A stretch of 64,000 nt of DNA from an uncultured Reyranella sp. Its GTDB lineage: Bacteria > Pseudomonadota > Alphaproteobacteria > Reyranellales > Reyranellaceae. The notes below the pieces were generated by a model. The model worked only from the letters and a program-made list of their open reading frames with translations, made no database searches and was not told the DNA's origin. How positions within the stretch are numbered: the stretch's first letter is position 1; every line of letters begins with the position of its first letter. Both the position numbers and the translations under genes were made by a program. The DNA is taken from contig NZ_CAMFKM010000010.1 of NCBI RefSeq assembly GCF_945957355.1, forward strand, positions 1-64,000. The letters are read 5' to 3'. This document shows positions 1 to 9,150 of the stretch, piece by piece.

Positions 1-255
1 GGCGGTCTCGGCGGCCCCGCTCGTCGTCGGGAGCCGGGCTTATATGGGCCACCCCGCACACCGTCAACGGGAAATTTACGATTCCGTAACGATGACTCGG
101 AGGACGGCGCAATTGCATCGGTTGCGGGGCTCGCCGCACCAAGCCGCCGTTATCTATTTAGGCGATCATACGCGCCTCGCAAGGCTGCCGGATCGCCTCA
201 TTTCCTTCGTCACCATCGCCGAATCGGTGTCCGGCGACGGCCGCATCAATTCAGG
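1..255. other. Left-edge noncoding stretch
   Basis: I see no supportable gene here. Short open frames have no homology I recognise and no ribosome binding site. The stretch lies downstream of era, which runs leftward and stops at 256. The only structure I see is an 8-bp inverted repeat listed separately. Whether a neighbouring gene starts just outside the window cannot be told. Confidence 0.5.
160..198 (-). terminator. Candidate hairpin downstream of era
   Basis: AGGCGATC (160-167) and GATCGCCT (191-198) are perfect inverted repeats with a 23-nt loop, about 60 nt past the era stop. The transcript has no U-run after the stem, so it is not a textbook intrinsic terminator. It may only be a stabilising or Rho-associated hairpin. 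Confidence 0.25.
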
Positions 256-1188
256 CTAGGACTGATAGTCGAGGCCGATCGTGCGGTAGTGGGAAGGATC
301 GTCCGCCCAGCGTTCGCTCACCTTCACATGCAGGAAGAGATGAACCGGGCGCTCGAGCATCTGCGAGAGCTCGTGGCGGGCGCGGGCGCCGATCTGCTTG
401 ATGCGGGCGCCGCCCTTGCCGAGGAAAATCGCGCGCTGGCCCTCGCGCTGGACGTGGATCGTCTGCTCGACCCGGACGCTGCCGTCGGGACGATCCTCCC
501 ATTTCTCCGTCTCGACCGCCGCCTCATAGGGCAGCTCCTGGTGAAGCTGCAGGAACACCTGCTCGCGCGTCACCTCGGCCGCCAGCAGCCGCAACGGCAG
601 GTCCGCCGCCTGGTCCTCGGGGTAGAGGAACGGCCCCGGCGGCATGGCCTGCGCGAAAGCCGTCAACAGGTCGCCAATGCCGTCGGCCTTGAGCGCGCTC
701 ACCATGAAGGTGCGCTCGAACGGCACGATCGCGTTCAGCTCGGCCGTCAGCGCCAGCAGCTTCTCGCGCGGCACCAGGTCGATCTTGTTCAGGACCAGGA
801 AGCGCGGCGTGCGCGAATCCTTCAGCCGCCCGGCGATAGCCTTCGTCTCCTCGCCGACGCCACGTTCGGCATCGACCACCAGCGCCACCAGGTCGGCATC
901 GTCGGCGCCCTGCCAGGCGGCGGCGACCATGGCGCGCTCCAAGCGCCGCTTGGCGACGCGGAAGATGCCGGGCGTGTCGACCAGCACGACCTGCGCCCGC
1001 GAGGGCCCCTTGCCGGTGTCGGGAAGGTCCGTCATGGCGATGCCGATCACGCGCATGCGCGTCGTCTGCACCTTGGGCGACACGATGCTCACCTTGGAAC
1101 CGACCAGGCCGTTCACCAGGGTCGATTTGCCGGCATTCGGCGCCCCGACGACGGCGACGAAGCCGGCCCGCGTTGCAGCTGTGCTCAT
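256..1188 (-). CDS. era: GTPase Era
   Basis: Era is a GTPase that binds the 3' end of 16S rRNA and assists 30S subunit maturation. The protein is 310 aa, the usual length. It begins MSTAATRAG and has the P-loop GAPNAGKST (residues 15-23), a G2/switch region with VQTTR, the G3 motif DTPG and G4 motif NKID. A C-terminal KH domain includes VHLFLHVKVSERW. The open frame extends 84 codons further upstream, but that extension lies inside rnc and is not Era-like. The chosen ATG overlaps the rnc stop as ATGA, the classic translational coupling of rnc and era. It is probably expressed with lepB and rnc. Confidence 0.96.
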   Translation of the reverse strand: MSTAATRAGFVAVVGAPNAGKSTLVNGLVGSKVSIVSPKVQTTRMRVIGIAMTDLPDTGKGPSRAQVVLVDTPGIFRVAKRRLERAMVAAAWQGADDADLVALVVDAERGVGEETKAIAGRLKDSRTPRFLVLNKIDLVPREKLLALTAELNAIVPFERTFMVSALKADGIGDLLTAFAQAMPPGPFLYPEDQAADLPLRLLAAEVTREQVFLQLHQELPYEAAVETEKWEDRPDGSVRVEQTIHVQREGQRAIFLGKGGARIKQIGARARHELSQMLERPVHLFLHVKVSERWADDPSHYRTIGLDYQS

Positions 1189-1943
1189 GCCCCGTTCAAC
1201 CTTTCCAGCAGTGTCATGGCAGCCAACCGCTCGGCCTCGCGCTTGCTGCCGCCCCGGCCGCGCGCCGGTTCGTACCCCTTGAGGACGGCATCGACCACGA
1301 AAACCGGGGCGTGAGGCGGACCCTCGCGATCGACTTCCAGATAGACGGGCAGTGGCAGGCGGCGGGCCTGCGCCCATTCCTGCAGTGCCGTCTTGGGATC
1401 GCGCGGCACCACCACCTGGTTGCTCAGGCGGTGGCCCCACAGCAGGGCCACGCTGGCCGCCGCGGCTTCGAGCCCGGCATCCAGAAAGATGGCACCGAGC
1501 AGCGCCTCCAGCGCATCCGCCAGGATGTTGGGCCGAACGCTGGTCCCCGGAGTACGCTCCGAATCGCCGAGGCGCAGATGTCTGCCCAGATCGATTTCCG
1601 TGGCGATTTCGACCAGTGTCTCGGCGCGCACGAGAGCGGCGTGGCGGCGTGCCAGTTCGCCCTCGCGCTCGCGCGGGAAGCGGCGCAACAGCAGGTCAGC
1701 CATCGCGAGTGACAGCACGCGGTCGCCCAGGAATTCCAGCCGTTCGTTGCCGTTCGGGAAGGCCGCCTTGAGTTCGGGGCGGCGGTCGAGCGCGCTGCGA
1801 TGGGTCAGCGCCTCCGAGGCAAGCTCGGGATGCGCGAAAACATGACCCACACCCTTCGACAGCGCCGCGAGATCGACGTCCGTCGAGATCAGTGGATTGC
1901 CATGAAGAAGCGGTTCCAGCGTATCGCCTCGGGCCATTTCCAC
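1185..1943 (-). CDS. rnc: Ribonuclease III
   Basis: RNase III cleaves double-stranded RNA in rRNA processing and in small-RNA turnover. The frame gives 252 aa. The family signature NERLEFLGDRVL lies near residue 65 with the acidic metal ligands. ALTHRSA is upstream of it, and a C-terminal double-stranded RNA-binding domain contains PVYLEVDREGPPHAPVF. The first ATG at 1943 would overlap the end of lepB by 55 bases, which is long. A later non-ATG start is possible, since the conserved part begins only about 20 residues in. The 3' end overlaps era by 4 bases (ATGA). Confidence 0.93.
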   Translation of the reverse strand: MEMARGDTLEPLLHGNPLISTDVDLAALSKGVGHVFAHPELASEALTHRSALDRRPELKAAFPNGNERLEFLGDRVLSLAMADLLLRRFPREREGELARRHAALVRAETLVEIATEIDLGRHLRLGDSERTPGTSVRPNILADALEALLGAIFLDAGLEAAAASVALLWGHRLSNQVVVPRDPKTALQEWAQARRLPLPVYLEVDREGPPHAPVFVVDAVLKGYEPARGRGGSKREAERLAAMTLLERLNGA

Positions 1944-2713
1944 GGTTCCAGCCAGCCGGCAGCCGACGGGTCATGCGAGAAGAAGATGAACTCCGCCCGG
2001 CCGACGAGATTCTCCGAAGGCACGTACCAGCCGAGCTGGTCGCGGTCTCGCGTCGAGCCGGAGAAGTCGCGCAGCATCAGCCGCGTTCGGCTATCGAGCG
2101 AATCGTCGCGATTGTCGCCCATGACGAAGTAGCTGCCGGCCGGCACGAGGAACTCCGGCGTATTGTCGGCCATGCCGTCGTCGCGATATTCGAGCACCGT
2201 GTAGCGGCGGCCGTTGGGCAGGGTTTCGCTGTAGAGCGTACCCTTCTGGTAGTGGCCGTTGTTGCCCTTCACATAGTCGCCGATCTTCAACCGGTCGACG
2301 GCCACGCCGTTGATGTGCAGCAGACCATTGGTCACCTGGATGCGATCGCCCGGCATGCCGACGATGCGCTTGATGTAGTCGGTACGGTTGACACCCTGGC
2401 CCTGGTCGCCGGGATACTTGAACACGGCCACGTCACCGCGCTCAGGCGGCGAACCGAAGATCCGGCCCGAAAAGACGCCGAGGGAGAACGGGAAGGAGTG
2501 CTTGCTATATCCGTAGGAATACTTGGACACGAACAGGTAGTCGCCGACCAACAGGGTCGGGATCATCGAGCCGCTGGGAATATTGAAGGGCTCGATGGCG
2601 AAGGTCCGCACGACCAGAGCGATCAGGACGGCGTAGACCACCGTCCGGACGGTTTCGCCCCAGCCGCCGGTCTTTTCTTGTGATCTCTTACGACGCTCAG
2701 CCACGTCCGTCAT
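1889..2713 (-). CDS. lepB: Signal peptidase I
   Basis: LepB is the membrane-bound leader peptidase that removes Sec and Tat signal peptides on the periplasmic side of the inner membrane. The 274-aa protein has one N-terminal membrane segment (about residues 21-37). The catalytic Ser49 sits in PSGSMIPTL and the general-base Lys115 in DYIKRIVGMPGD. The box GDNRDDSLDSR near residue 200 is also present. It is the first gene of the lepB-rnc-era unit, as in many alphaproteobacteria. Its 3' end overlaps the longest rnc reading. Confidence 0.96.
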   Translation of the reverse strand: MTDVAERRKRSQEKTGGWGETVRTVVYAVLIALVVRTFAIEPFNIPSGSMIPTLLVGDYLFVSKYSYGYSKHSFPFSLGVFSGRIFGSPPERGDVAVFKYPGDQGQGVNRTDYIKRIVGMPGDRIQVTNGLLHINGVAVDRLKIGDYVKGNNGHYQKGTLYSETLPNGRRYTVLEYRDDGMADNTPEFLVPAGSYFVMGDNRDDSLDSRTRLMLRDFSGSTRDRDQLGWYVPSENLVGRAEFIFFSHDPSAAGWLEPWKWPEAIRWNRFFMAIH

Positions 2714-2820
2714 CGCCGTACCAGTTTGAACAAGCCGGGGCTATAGCAGGGCCCGGGGTCCCTGTCTCCCGCCGCAACCGCGGCATGGGGGCTCTGTGAT
2801 CGCCCAAAGCGCCTTGCGGA
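2714..2820. other. Intergenic spacer upstream of lepB
   Basis: This 107-bp spacer separates acpS, which ends at 2821, from lepB, which starts at 2713. It is the likely site of the lepB-rnc-era promoter. I could not pick convincing -35 and -10 boxes. Confidence 0.3.
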
Positions 2821-3222
2821 TCATGGATTCGGGACCGCCGAGATGATCACGACTGCTTGAGCGAGCGGGTATTCGTCGGTGATGCTCAAGTCGATTTGGG
2901 CGGTCATGCCTACCGGTGTGATCTTTTGCAGCCGGGCCAGTGCCCCGCCCGTCAAGGCCAGGGTGGGCTTGCCGCTTTTCTGATTGATCACACCCATGTC
3001 ACGCCAGAAAACGCCGGCCCGCAACCCGGTGCCCAGCGCCTTGGCACAGGCCTCCTTGGCGGCAAACCGCTTGGCGTAGCTGGCTGCACGGGTCGCCCGG
3101 CCTTCCGAGCGCTTTTGCTCGGTTTCCGTGAAGACACGCTGCACGAAGCGCTCGCCAAACCGCTCCAGGGACTTCTCGATACGCCGGATGTCGCAGAGGT
3201 CGTTGCCGAGGCCGATGATCAC
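2821..3222 (-). CDS. acpS: Holo-[acyl-carrier-protein] synthase
   Basis: AcpS transfers 4'-phosphopantetheine from CoA to the serine of acyl carrier protein. It is needed for fatty-acid synthesis in the cytoplasm. The protein is 133 aa. The N-terminal GLGNDLCDI carries the Mg-binding aspartate, and the helix motif [16 protein letters not shown] carries the conserved glutamate. Both are diagnostic of the small trimeric AcpS type. Translation starts at a GTG that overlaps the pdxJ stop (GTGA, 3219-3222), so it is coupled to pdxJ. The pdxJ-acpS pair is common in proteobacteria. Confidence 0.95.
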   Translation of the reverse strand: MIIGLGNDLCDIRRIEKSLERFGERFVQRVFTETEQKRSEGRATRAASYAKRFAAKEACAKALGTGLRAGVFWRDMGVINQKSGKPTLALTGGALARLQKITPVGMTAQIDLSITDEYPLAQAVVIISAVPNP

Positions 3223-3971
3223 GCGGTCGCTCCGCCCGCCCGCGCGGCGTCCATGATGCCACGCATCTCGCGGATCGCCGGCTCCAGGCCGACGAAGATC
3301 GCCTCACCAATCAGGAAATGGCCAATATTGAGCTCCCGTACTTCGGGAATGGCGGCGACCGGCGCCACATCGGCGTAGCTCAGCCCGTGGCCGGCATGGC
3401 ATTCGAGCCCGAGCCTCGCGCACATTGCCGCCGCCTCGCGGATGCGTCGCAATTCCACCTGCTTGGCCTCGCCCTCGACCTCGCAGTAGCGACCTGTGTG
3501 CAACTCCACGACCGGAGCCCCCAGCGCGACGGCCGCCTCGAGCTGGCGCGGATCGGCCTCGATGAAGAGCGAGACCCGGATGCCGGCGTCGCGCAGGCGC
3601 GCCACCATCGGTTTCAGATGGCTGTGCTGGCCGGCTGCGTCGAGCCCGCCTTCGGTCGTCCGCTCCTCGCGCTTTTCCGGCACGATGCAGGCGGCGTGCG
3701 GGCGATGGCGCAGCGCGATGCTGACCATCTCCTCGGTCGCTGCCATCTCGAAATTCAGCGGCACCTTGAGTTCCCGCATCAAGCCTTCGATGTCGGCATC
3801 GATGATGTGGCGCCGGTCCTCGCGCAGATGCGCGGTGATGCCGTCGGCGCCGGCCGCCTCGGCCAGGCGCGCCGCACGCAGCGGATCAGGCAGATGTCCG
3901 CCGCGAGCGTTACGCACGGTGGCGACGTGGTCGATGTTGACACCGAGACGAAGGGGGTTGAGCGCAGTCAT
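3219..3971 (-). CDS. pdxJ: Pyridoxine 5'-phosphate synthase
   Basis: PdxJ condenses 1-deoxyxylulose 5-phosphate with 3-amino-2-oxopropyl phosphate to give pyridoxine 5'-phosphate, the last ring-forming step of DXP-dependent vitamin B6 synthesis. The 250-aa barrel begins [25 protein letters not shown]. The family motif EMAATEEM and the C-terminal GHGLSY and [13 protein letters not shown] are present. An upstream in-frame ATG (3986) exists, but the conserved start is MTALNPL. It is translationally coupled to acpS through a GTGA overlap. Confidence 0.96.
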   Translation of the reverse strand: MTALNPLRLGVNIDHVATVRNARGGHLPDPLRAARLAEAAGADGITAHLREDRRHIIDADIEGLMRELKVPLNFEMAATEEMVSIALRHRPHAACIVPEKREERTTEGGLDAAGQHSHLKPMVARLRDAGIRVSLFIEADPRQLEAAVALGAPVVELHTGRYCEVEGEAKQVELRRIREAAAMCARLGLECHAGHGLSYADVAPVAAIPEVRELNIGHFLIGEAIFVGLEPAIREMRGIMDAARAGGATA

Positions 3972-4005
3972 ACGCGTCTTTCGCAATGGGAGGGTGAGGA
4001 AACCG

Positions 4006-6186
4006 TCAATTGCGGGCGCGTTCGACGGCGTTGATGGCGGGAGTGGCGCGCAGCGCCGCAGTGATGTCTGCCAAGTGCTTCACGTCGGACACCTCGACGT
4101 CGATCACCATGTCGAAGAAATCCATCGACCTGTTGACGATGCGCAGGTTGGAGATGTTGCCCTGGTGGCGGGCGATCACCGTCGACAGGCTCGACAGGCT
4201 GCCGGGCTGGTTGGCAACCGTGATCTTGAGCCGTCCCGTATAGACGCCGCCGCCGCCCTCGCTGACCGAATCCCAGCCGACATCGATCCAGCGCTCCGGC
4301 GCCTCGGAGAAGCTCTCCAGGGTGGCGCAATCGATCGTATGGATGGTGACGCCCTTGCCGGTCGTGATGATGCCGACGATGCGGTCGCCCGGCAGCGGAT
4401 GGCAGCAGCGCGCGAAGTGCACCGCCATGCCCGGGATCAGCCCGCGAATGGGGATCTGCTCGCCCTCAAGCTTGCCCCCTCGCCCACCCTCGGCGCTCTT
4501 GCCGGACTTCGACCGCGCCCGCGAGATCGGCACGACGTCGGCGCCGCCCTTTCGAGGCTGCTTCAGCCCCGGATAGACGGCCGTCAGGACCTCACGGGCA
4601 CCGACCAGGCCGGCGCCAACCGTCGCGATCAGGTCGTCCGTGGACGCCTGCTTGAAGTTGATGCGCACACCGTCGAGGCCCTTCTCGGTGACCTCGTAGC
4701 CTTCCTCGTGAAAGGCCTTCTCGAGCAGCGACTTGCCGAGCTGGATGTACTGCTCGCGCTGGCGCGTCCGGATGAAGCGCCGGATCGCGGCCTTGGCCTT
4801 GCCGGTGACGACGAAGCGTTCCCAGGTCGGCGACGGCGTCTGCGCCTTCGACGTGATGATCTCGACCTGGTCGCCGTTCGAGAGCTGGGTGCGCAGCGGC
4901 AGCATGCGGCCGTTGATCTTGGCGCCGACGCAGGTGTCGCCCACCTGGCTATGCACCGCATAGGCGAAGTCGATCGGCGTGGCGCCGCGCGGCAGGGCGA
5001 TCAGCTTGCCCTTGGGCGTGAAGCAGAAGACCTGGTCCTGGAACATCTCGAGCTTGGTGTGCTCGAGGAACTCCTCGGCGTTGGGCGCCTTGTCGAGGAT
5101 GTCCATGAGGCTGCGCAGCCAGGCATATTGCGGCGCATCGGTCGACGGCCCACCCTGCTTGTAGATCCAATGCGCGGCAACGCCGCGCTCCGCCTGGTCC
5201 TGCATCTCCTCGGTGCGGATCTGGATCTCGATGCGCTGGCCGAGCGGGCCGATCACGCCGGTGTGCAGCGAGCGGTAGCCGTTGGGCTTGGGAACCGAGA
5301 TGTAGTCCTTGAAGCGCTGCGGCAGCACCTGGTAGCGGCCGTGCAGCAGGCCGAGCGCCTGATAGCACTGCGCCACGTCCGCGACGATGATGCGGAACGC
5401 CATGATGTCGGAGAGCTGCTCAAAGGATACGTTCTTCCTCTGCATCTTCCGCCAGATCGAGTAGGGTGACTTCTCGCGGCCCGAGACCTGGGCCTCGAGG
5501 CCACCCTCCTTCAGCGTCCGGACCAGCTCGACCTCGATCTGGGGCACAAGCTTGTCGCCGCGCTCGCGCAGGTAGCCCTGGCGCGCCAGCACCGAGGCGC
5601 GGCCGTCGGGGTTGAGTTCGGCGAAGGCCAGTTCCTCGAGTTCGCGCTTCACCTTCTCCATGCCGATGCGTGACGCAAGCGGCGCGTAGAGATCCATGGT
5701 CTCGCGCGCGATGCGCCGGCGGCGCGCCGGCTCCTTGATGTGGTGCAGCGTGCGCATGTTGTGCAGGCGGTCGGCGAGCTTCACCAGCAGCACGCGGATG
5801 TCCGACGACATGGCCAGCACCAGCTTGCGCAGGTTCTCGGCCTCCTTCGTACTCTCCGACTGGATTTCGAGTCGGGAGAGCTTGGTGACGCCGTCGACCA
5901 GGCGCGCAACGTCCTCGCCGAACAGTCCGGCGATCTCGTCGCGTGTGGCGTCGGTATCCTCGAGCGTGTCGTGCAGCAGGCCGGTGACGATCGAATCCGT
6001 GTCGAGCCGCATCTCGGCCAGGATGCCGGCAACTTCGACAGGGTGAGAGAAATAGGGGTCGCCCGAGGCACGGAGCTGGTTGCCGTGCTTCTTCAGGCCA
6101 TAGACGTAGGCGCGGTTCAGCATGTCCTCGTCCGCATCCGGATCGTAGGAATGTACGCGCTCGACGAGTTCAAACTGACGAATCAT
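4006..6186 (-). CDS. rsh: Bifunctional (p)ppGpp synthetase/hydrolase
   Basis: This is a long RelA/SpoT homologue of 726 aa that makes and degrades the stringent-response alarmone. The HD hydrolase domain has HPVEVAG (from His48) and [10 protein letters not shown] (His72-Asp73, Glu76-Asp77), so hydrolysis should be intact. The synthetase domain has [19 protein letters not shown]. Its RFKD (RXKD type) is typical of bifunctional enzymes rather than RelA-only synthetases. A TGS domain follows ([21 protein letters not shown]) and then a C-terminal ACT domain. Alphaproteobacteria usually carry a single enzyme of this type. It lies downstream of rpoZ, as spoT does in E. coli. Confidence 0.95.
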   Translation of the reverse strand: MIRQFELVERVHSYDPDADEDMLNRAYVYGLKKHGNQLRASGDPYFSHPVEVAGILAEMRLDTDSIVTGLLHDTLEDTDATRDEIAGLFGEDVARLVDGVTKLSRLEIQSESTKEAENLRKLVLAMSSDIRVLLVKLADRLHNMRTLHHIKEPARRRRIARETMDLYAPLASRIGMEKVKRELEELAFAELNPDGRASVLARQGYLRERGDKLVPQIEVELVRTLKEGGLEAQVSGREKSPYSIWRKMQRKNVSFEQLSDIMAFRIIVADVAQCYQALGLLHGRYQVLPQRFKDYISVPKPNGYRSLHTGVIGPLGQRIEIQIRTEEMQDQAERGVAAHWIYKQGGPSTDAPQYAWLRSLMDILDKAPNAEEFLEHTKLEMFQDQVFCFTPKGKLIALPRGATPIDFAYAVHSQVGDTCVGAKINGRMLPLRTQLSNGDQVEIITSKAQTPSPTWERFVVTGKAKAAIRRFIRTRQREQYIQLGKSLLEKAFHEEGYEVTEKGLDGVRINFKQASTDDLIATVGAGLVGAREVLTAVYPGLKQPRKGGADVVPISRARSKSGKSAEGGRGGKLEGEQIPIRGLIPGMAVHFARCCHPLPGDRIVGIITTGKGVTIHTIDCATLESFSEAPERWIDVGWDSVSEGGGGVYTGRLKITVANQPGSLSSLSTVIARHQGNISNLRIVNRSMDFFDMVIDVEVSDVKHLADITAALRATPAINAVERARN

Positions 6187-6246
6187 GACAATCGCCCATT
6201 ATATGGGGACGATTGCGTGCACTCCACGGCGATTGCACGAATAGCA

Positions 6247-6271
6247 GGCTGAGCGCCGCTAGGGCTCAGCC
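6247..6271 (-). terminator. Candidate hairpin downstream of rpoZ
   Basis: GGCTGAGC (6247-6254) and GCTCAGCC (6264-6271) form an 8-bp stem with a 9-nt loop just after the rpoZ stop, in the gap before rsh. No U-run follows on the transcript. It may attenuate or process the rpoZ-rsh message rather than end it. Confidence 0.35.
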
Positions 6272-6279
6272 CTCGACCA

Positions 6280-6642
6280 TCATTCGCTGACGTCGTCTTC
6301 CTCGGCCATCGGCAGCGCCTTGGGCTGGGCCGCTTCCGCACCGCCCTGCGCCAGCGCCGCCGCCAGCTCCTGCTCGAGTTCGGCCATCTCGTTGACTTCC
6401 TCGGGCTTGTCGACGTCGGCGTGCTTCTGCATGCCGGAGATCAGGGAATCCTTCAGGACAGCCTGGTCGAGCTTCATCTCGGCGATCTCGCGCAGCGCCA
6501 CGACCGGGTTCTTGTCACGATCGCGGTCGAGCGTGATCTGGGCGCCGGCCGAGATGTCGCGGGCGCGCTGCGAGGCAAACATGACCAGTTCGAAACGGTT
6601 GGGGACCTGCACGATGCAGTCTTCGACGGTGACACGCGCCAT
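6280..6642 (-). CDS. rpoZ: RNA polymerase omega subunit
   Basis: Omega is the small core subunit of RNA polymerase that helps beta-prime fold. In E. coli it also forms part of a ppGpp site. The 120-aa protein begins MARVTVEDCIVQVPNRFELV, the standard alphaproteobacterial start. It continues with RARDISAGAQ and NPVVALREIAE, and ends in a long acidic, Ala/Glu-rich tail. An in-frame extension 18 codons upstream overlaps the folK end and is not family-like. Position next to rsh follows the widespread rpoZ-spoT arrangement. Confidence 0.96.
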   Translation of the reverse strand: MARVTVEDCIVQVPNRFELVMFASQRARDISAGAQITLDRDRDKNPVVALREIAEMKLDQAVLKDSLISGMQKHADVDKPEEVNEMAELEQELAAALAQGGAEAAQPKALPMAEEDDVSE

Positions 6643-6676
6643 GGCGGGAACCTCAGAATTTCCTGGAAGCCGGCGG

Positions 6677-7234
6677 TTATACCCGCCCCGGCCCAAAAGG
6701 CAAGCCGGCGGCCTGGAAGGGCTGGGCGACCTGATCCGCCGGCAGGGCCTTCAGCAGGTCCTGGATCGACGCGCCGGACACCGGGTGGCGCCAGGTTGGT
6801 GCGAGATCGGCCAAAGGCCGCAGGACGAAGGCCCGTTCCGCCATCCGGGGATGCGGCAGGATGGCTCTCCCGGCCCCCGGCACGGCAATTTCCCCACGAT
6901 AATCGAGCAAATCAAGATCGATCAGCCGGGGTGCATTGGGCACGCTGCGAACCCGGCCGAACAGATCCTCGATCTCGTGCAGGGTGGCCAGCAGGTCGTC
7001 CGCGGAGAGCGACGTGGCGATCTCGGCCACCACGTTCACGTACCAGGGCTGATCCGAGACCGGCACCGGGGCCGTCCTGTACCAGCGGGAATAGCGCAAT
7101 ACGCGGATCTTCCACCGATCCAGCTCCAGCAAGGCGGCGTGCAGGGTCTCGCGGGGAGAGGTGTAGGACGGATGGGGCAGATTGGCGCCGGCACCAATGA
7201 AAATCGGTCGGTCGCCTGTGTTGTCCACCAGCAC
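6677..7234 (-). CDS. folK: HPPK, folate biosynthesis pyrophosphokinase
   Basis: FolK transfers pyrophosphate from ATP to 6-hydroxymethyl-7,8-dihydropterin in folate synthesis. The protein is 185 aa and starts at GTG (7234). Its N-terminus FIGAGANLP is a variant of the usual (G/S)LGSN(L/M). YVNVVAEIAT and APRLIDLDLLDY match the HPPK signature that binds Mg-ATP. HPRMAERAFVLRPL follows. It sits just upstream of rpoZ with a 34-nt gap and probably shares its transcript. It is divergent from the NYN gene at 7372. Confidence 0.93.
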   Translation of the reverse strand: MLVDNTGDRPIFIGAGANLPHPSYTSPRETLHAALLELDRWKIRVLRYSRWYRTAPVPVSDQPWYVNVVAEIATSLSADDLLATLHEIEDLFGRVRSVPNAPRLIDLDLLDYRGEIAVPGAGRAILPHPRMAERAFVLRPLADLAPTWRHPVSGASIQDLLKALPADQVAQPFQAAGLPFGPGRV

Positions 7235-7371
7235 GCTCCCTCAACCCCTTGTGATCTATGGGTTAACAACCTACTCTTAATATGTTCAAGGAAAGGCTCG
7301 GGTTACCAGCCTTCCATTGCTGCATAATTTTTCGCTCGCCAGCGCATATTCGTCAAAAGGGTTTGGTCGCC
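7235..7371. promoter_or_regulatory. Divergent promoter region folK / NYN gene
   Basis: This 137-bp, AT-richer gap separates two divergent genes and must hold both promoters. AT-rich stretches occur around 7262-7284 and 7322-7332. I did not find a clean palindromic operator or a convincing -35/-10 pair. Confidence 0.35.
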
Positions 7372-7995
7372 ATGAAGGGCAATTTCTACGAGAATGAGCG
7401 CGTCGCGCTCTTCATCGACGGTGCGAATCTCTATTCGGCCGCCCGCTCCTTGGGCTTCGACATCGACTATCGCCGCCTTCTGAAAGTGTTCCGGGAAAAA
7501 GGCCGGCTGGTCCGGGCGTATTATTACACGGCCTTGGTCGAGGATCAGGAGTATTCGCCCATCCGGCCGCTGATCGATTGGCTGGATTACAACGGCTATA
7601 CCATGGTCACCAAGCCGGCCAAGGAATTCACCGATGCCATGGGCCGCCGCAAGGTCAAGGGCAACATGGACATCGAGCTGGCCATCGACGTGCTCGAAAT
7701 GGCCGACCATCTCGACCATGTGATCCTGTTCTCCGGCGACGGCGACTTCCGCCGGCTGGTCGAGGCCGTCCAGCGCCGCGGAATCCGGGTCTCGGTCGTC
7801 AGCACCATCAAGTCAGCCCCGCCGATGGTGGCCGACGAGTTGCGCCGCCAGGCCGACGACTTCATCGAACTGTCCGAACTGGCGCCGCTGATCGCCCGCA
7901 ACCCGTCGGAGCGCGCCCCGCGCCCGGCCGCGACCAACCGCGAGGCCGAAGCGGAGTATGATGCGCCGCCCGAATCCCTGATGCGCTCGGCCTAG
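7372..7995 (+). CDS. NYN domain protein (LabA/DUF88 family)
   Basis: The 207-aa protein has a PIN-like NYN ribonuclease fold. RVALFIDGANLYSAAR near residue 10 gives the first acidic residue and the family Asn. KVKGNMDIELAIDV and LFSGDGDFRRLVEAV carry the other acidic metal ligands. The C-terminal 30 residues are charged and Pro-rich. Members are predicted metal-dependent RNases, and the true substrate is unknown. The ATG at 7372 was chosen over one at 7282 because homology begins there. The following glycosylase gene starts 13 bp after the stop, so the two may be co-transcribed. Confidence 0.88.
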   Translation: MKGNFYENERVALFIDGANLYSAARSLGFDIDYRRLLKVFREKGRLVRAYYYTALVEDQEYSPIRPLIDWLDYNGYTMVTKPAKEFTDAMGRRKVKGNMDIELAIDVLEMADHLDHVILFSGDGDFRRLVEAVQRRGIRVSVVSTIKSAPPMVADELRRQADDFIELSELAPLIARNPSERAPRPAATNREAEAEYDAPPESLMRSA

Positions 7996-8008
7996 GCCAA
8001 CCGCTTCA

Positions 8009-8659
8009 GTGCCCGCATCCTCCTTCGAAGAGCCGCCGCTCGACTGCCTGCGCTGTCCGAGGCTCGCCGCCTTCCGCCACGACCTGCGGGGCAAGTTCCC
8101 GGACTGGAAGAATGCGCCGGTCCGCTCGTTCGGCAAACTCGACGCCCGGCTGCTGATCGTCGGGCTCGCCCCCGGCATGAAGGGCGCCAACCGCACCGGC
8201 CGCCCCTTCACCGGCGACTATGCCGGCGACCTCCTCTACTCGACCTTGCTGAGGTTCGGCTTCGCGCAGGGCACCTATCGCGCCGATCCGAACGACGGGC
8301 TTCAGCTCGTGGACTGCCGGATCGCCAACGCGGTGCGTTGCCTCCCGCCCGAGAACAAGCCGTTGCCCGTCGAATTCACAGCCTGCCGCCCGTTCCTGCA
8401 GTCAGAGCTTGCCGTCATGCCGAAGCTGCGGGTCCTGGTGGCGCTGGGCAAGGGTGCCCACGACCAGATCCTGCGGGCCCTGACCGTGCGGCCGGCGGGC
8501 GCGTACCCGTTCATCCACAACAAACTTCATGAATTGCCGACGGGCCTGGTGCTTGCCGACAGCTATCACTGCTCGCGCTACAACACGAACACCGGCCGGC
8601 TCACGACCGAGATGTTCCACGAAGTGTTCGGCGGCGTCCGCCGCGCCCTCGACGCCTGA
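8009..8659 (+). CDS. Uracil-DNA glycosylase, family 5 (UdgB-like)
   Basis: This is a 216-aa iron-sulfur uracil-DNA glycosylase that removes uracil and other deaminated bases from DNA. Motif 1 is GLAPGMKGANRTGRPFTGD (residues 52-70). It has the Ala-for-acid change typical of family 5 (UDGb), not the GE-P of family 4. The second motif is HCSRYNTNTGRLT near the C-terminus. Cys13, Cys16, Cys111 and Cys126 are well placed for the 4Fe-4S cluster. Translation begins at GTG 13 bp after the NYN gene. Confidence 0.9.
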   Translation: MPASSFEEPPLDCLRCPRLAAFRHDLRGKFPDWKNAPVRSFGKLDARLLIVGLAPGMKGANRTGRPFTGDYAGDLLYSTLLRFGFAQGTYRADPNDGLQLVDCRIANAVRCLPPENKPLPVEFTACRPFLQSELAVMPKLRVLVALGKGAHDQILRALTVRPAGAYPFIHNKLHELPTGLVLADSYHCSRYNTNTGRLTTEMFHEVFGGVRRALDA

Positions 8660-8662
8660 GCC

Positions 8663-9136
8663 TCAGAGCACCGCCTCGATCGCCGATGTGATCTCGCTCG
8701 AGACCGGCCGCACGCGGCTCGGCCAGGCGCCCTGCAGGCTGCCGTCCTTGCCGATCAGGTACTTGTGGAAGTTCCACATGGGCGCCACGCCCTCGCCCGC
8801 TTCCGTCGCGATCCACCTGTAGAGCGGGTGGGCTTCGGGGCCGATCACCTTCTGCTTCGCGGTCATCGGGAAGGTGACGTCGTACACAGACTCGCAGAAC
8901 TTCGCGATCTCGCCTTCGCTGCGCGGCTCCTGCTCGCCGAAGTCGTTGCAGGGCACGCCCAGCACGACGAGGCCGCGCGGACCGTAGGTCTCATGCAGGG
9001 CCTGGAGGTCTGTGTATTGCGGTGTGAACCCGCAATAGGAGGCGACGTTGACAAGCAGGATCGGCCTGCCGGCCAAGGCCTGAAGCTCCAGCGGCTTGCC
9101 GTCGAGGGCGGTGAAGCTGAAATTGTGCGCGCCCAT
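8663..9136 (-). CDS. Glutathione peroxidase family protein
   Basis: The 157-aa protein is a thiol peroxidase of the GPx fold that reduces hydrogen or lipid peroxides, in bacteria usually with thioredoxin or glutathione. The active site NVASYCGFTPQY (near residue 35) has cysteine where animal enzymes have selenocysteine. GVPCNDFGEQEP carries the catalytic Gln and a second cysteine. WNFHKYLIGKDG is the C-terminal Trp-Asn motif. The longer open frame upstream belongs to the opposite reading of the next gene. It ends 4 bp from the convergent glycosylase gene. Confidence 0.93.
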   Translation of the reverse strand: MGAHNFSFTALDGKPLELQALAGRPILLVNVASYCGFTPQYTDLQALHETYGPRGLVVLGVPCNDFGEQEPRSEGEIAKFCESVYDVTFPMTAKQKVIGPEAHPLYRWIATEAGEGVAPMWNFHKYLIGKDGSLQGAWPSRVRPVSSEITSAIEAVL

Positions 9137-9150
9137 GTCAGGCCTCCCTA

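Noticed and set aside
44..259. A 71-codon open frame at the left edge
   Set aside because: It has no recognisable homology, no ribosome binding site and a composition unlike real genes here; it lies in the noncoding tail after era.
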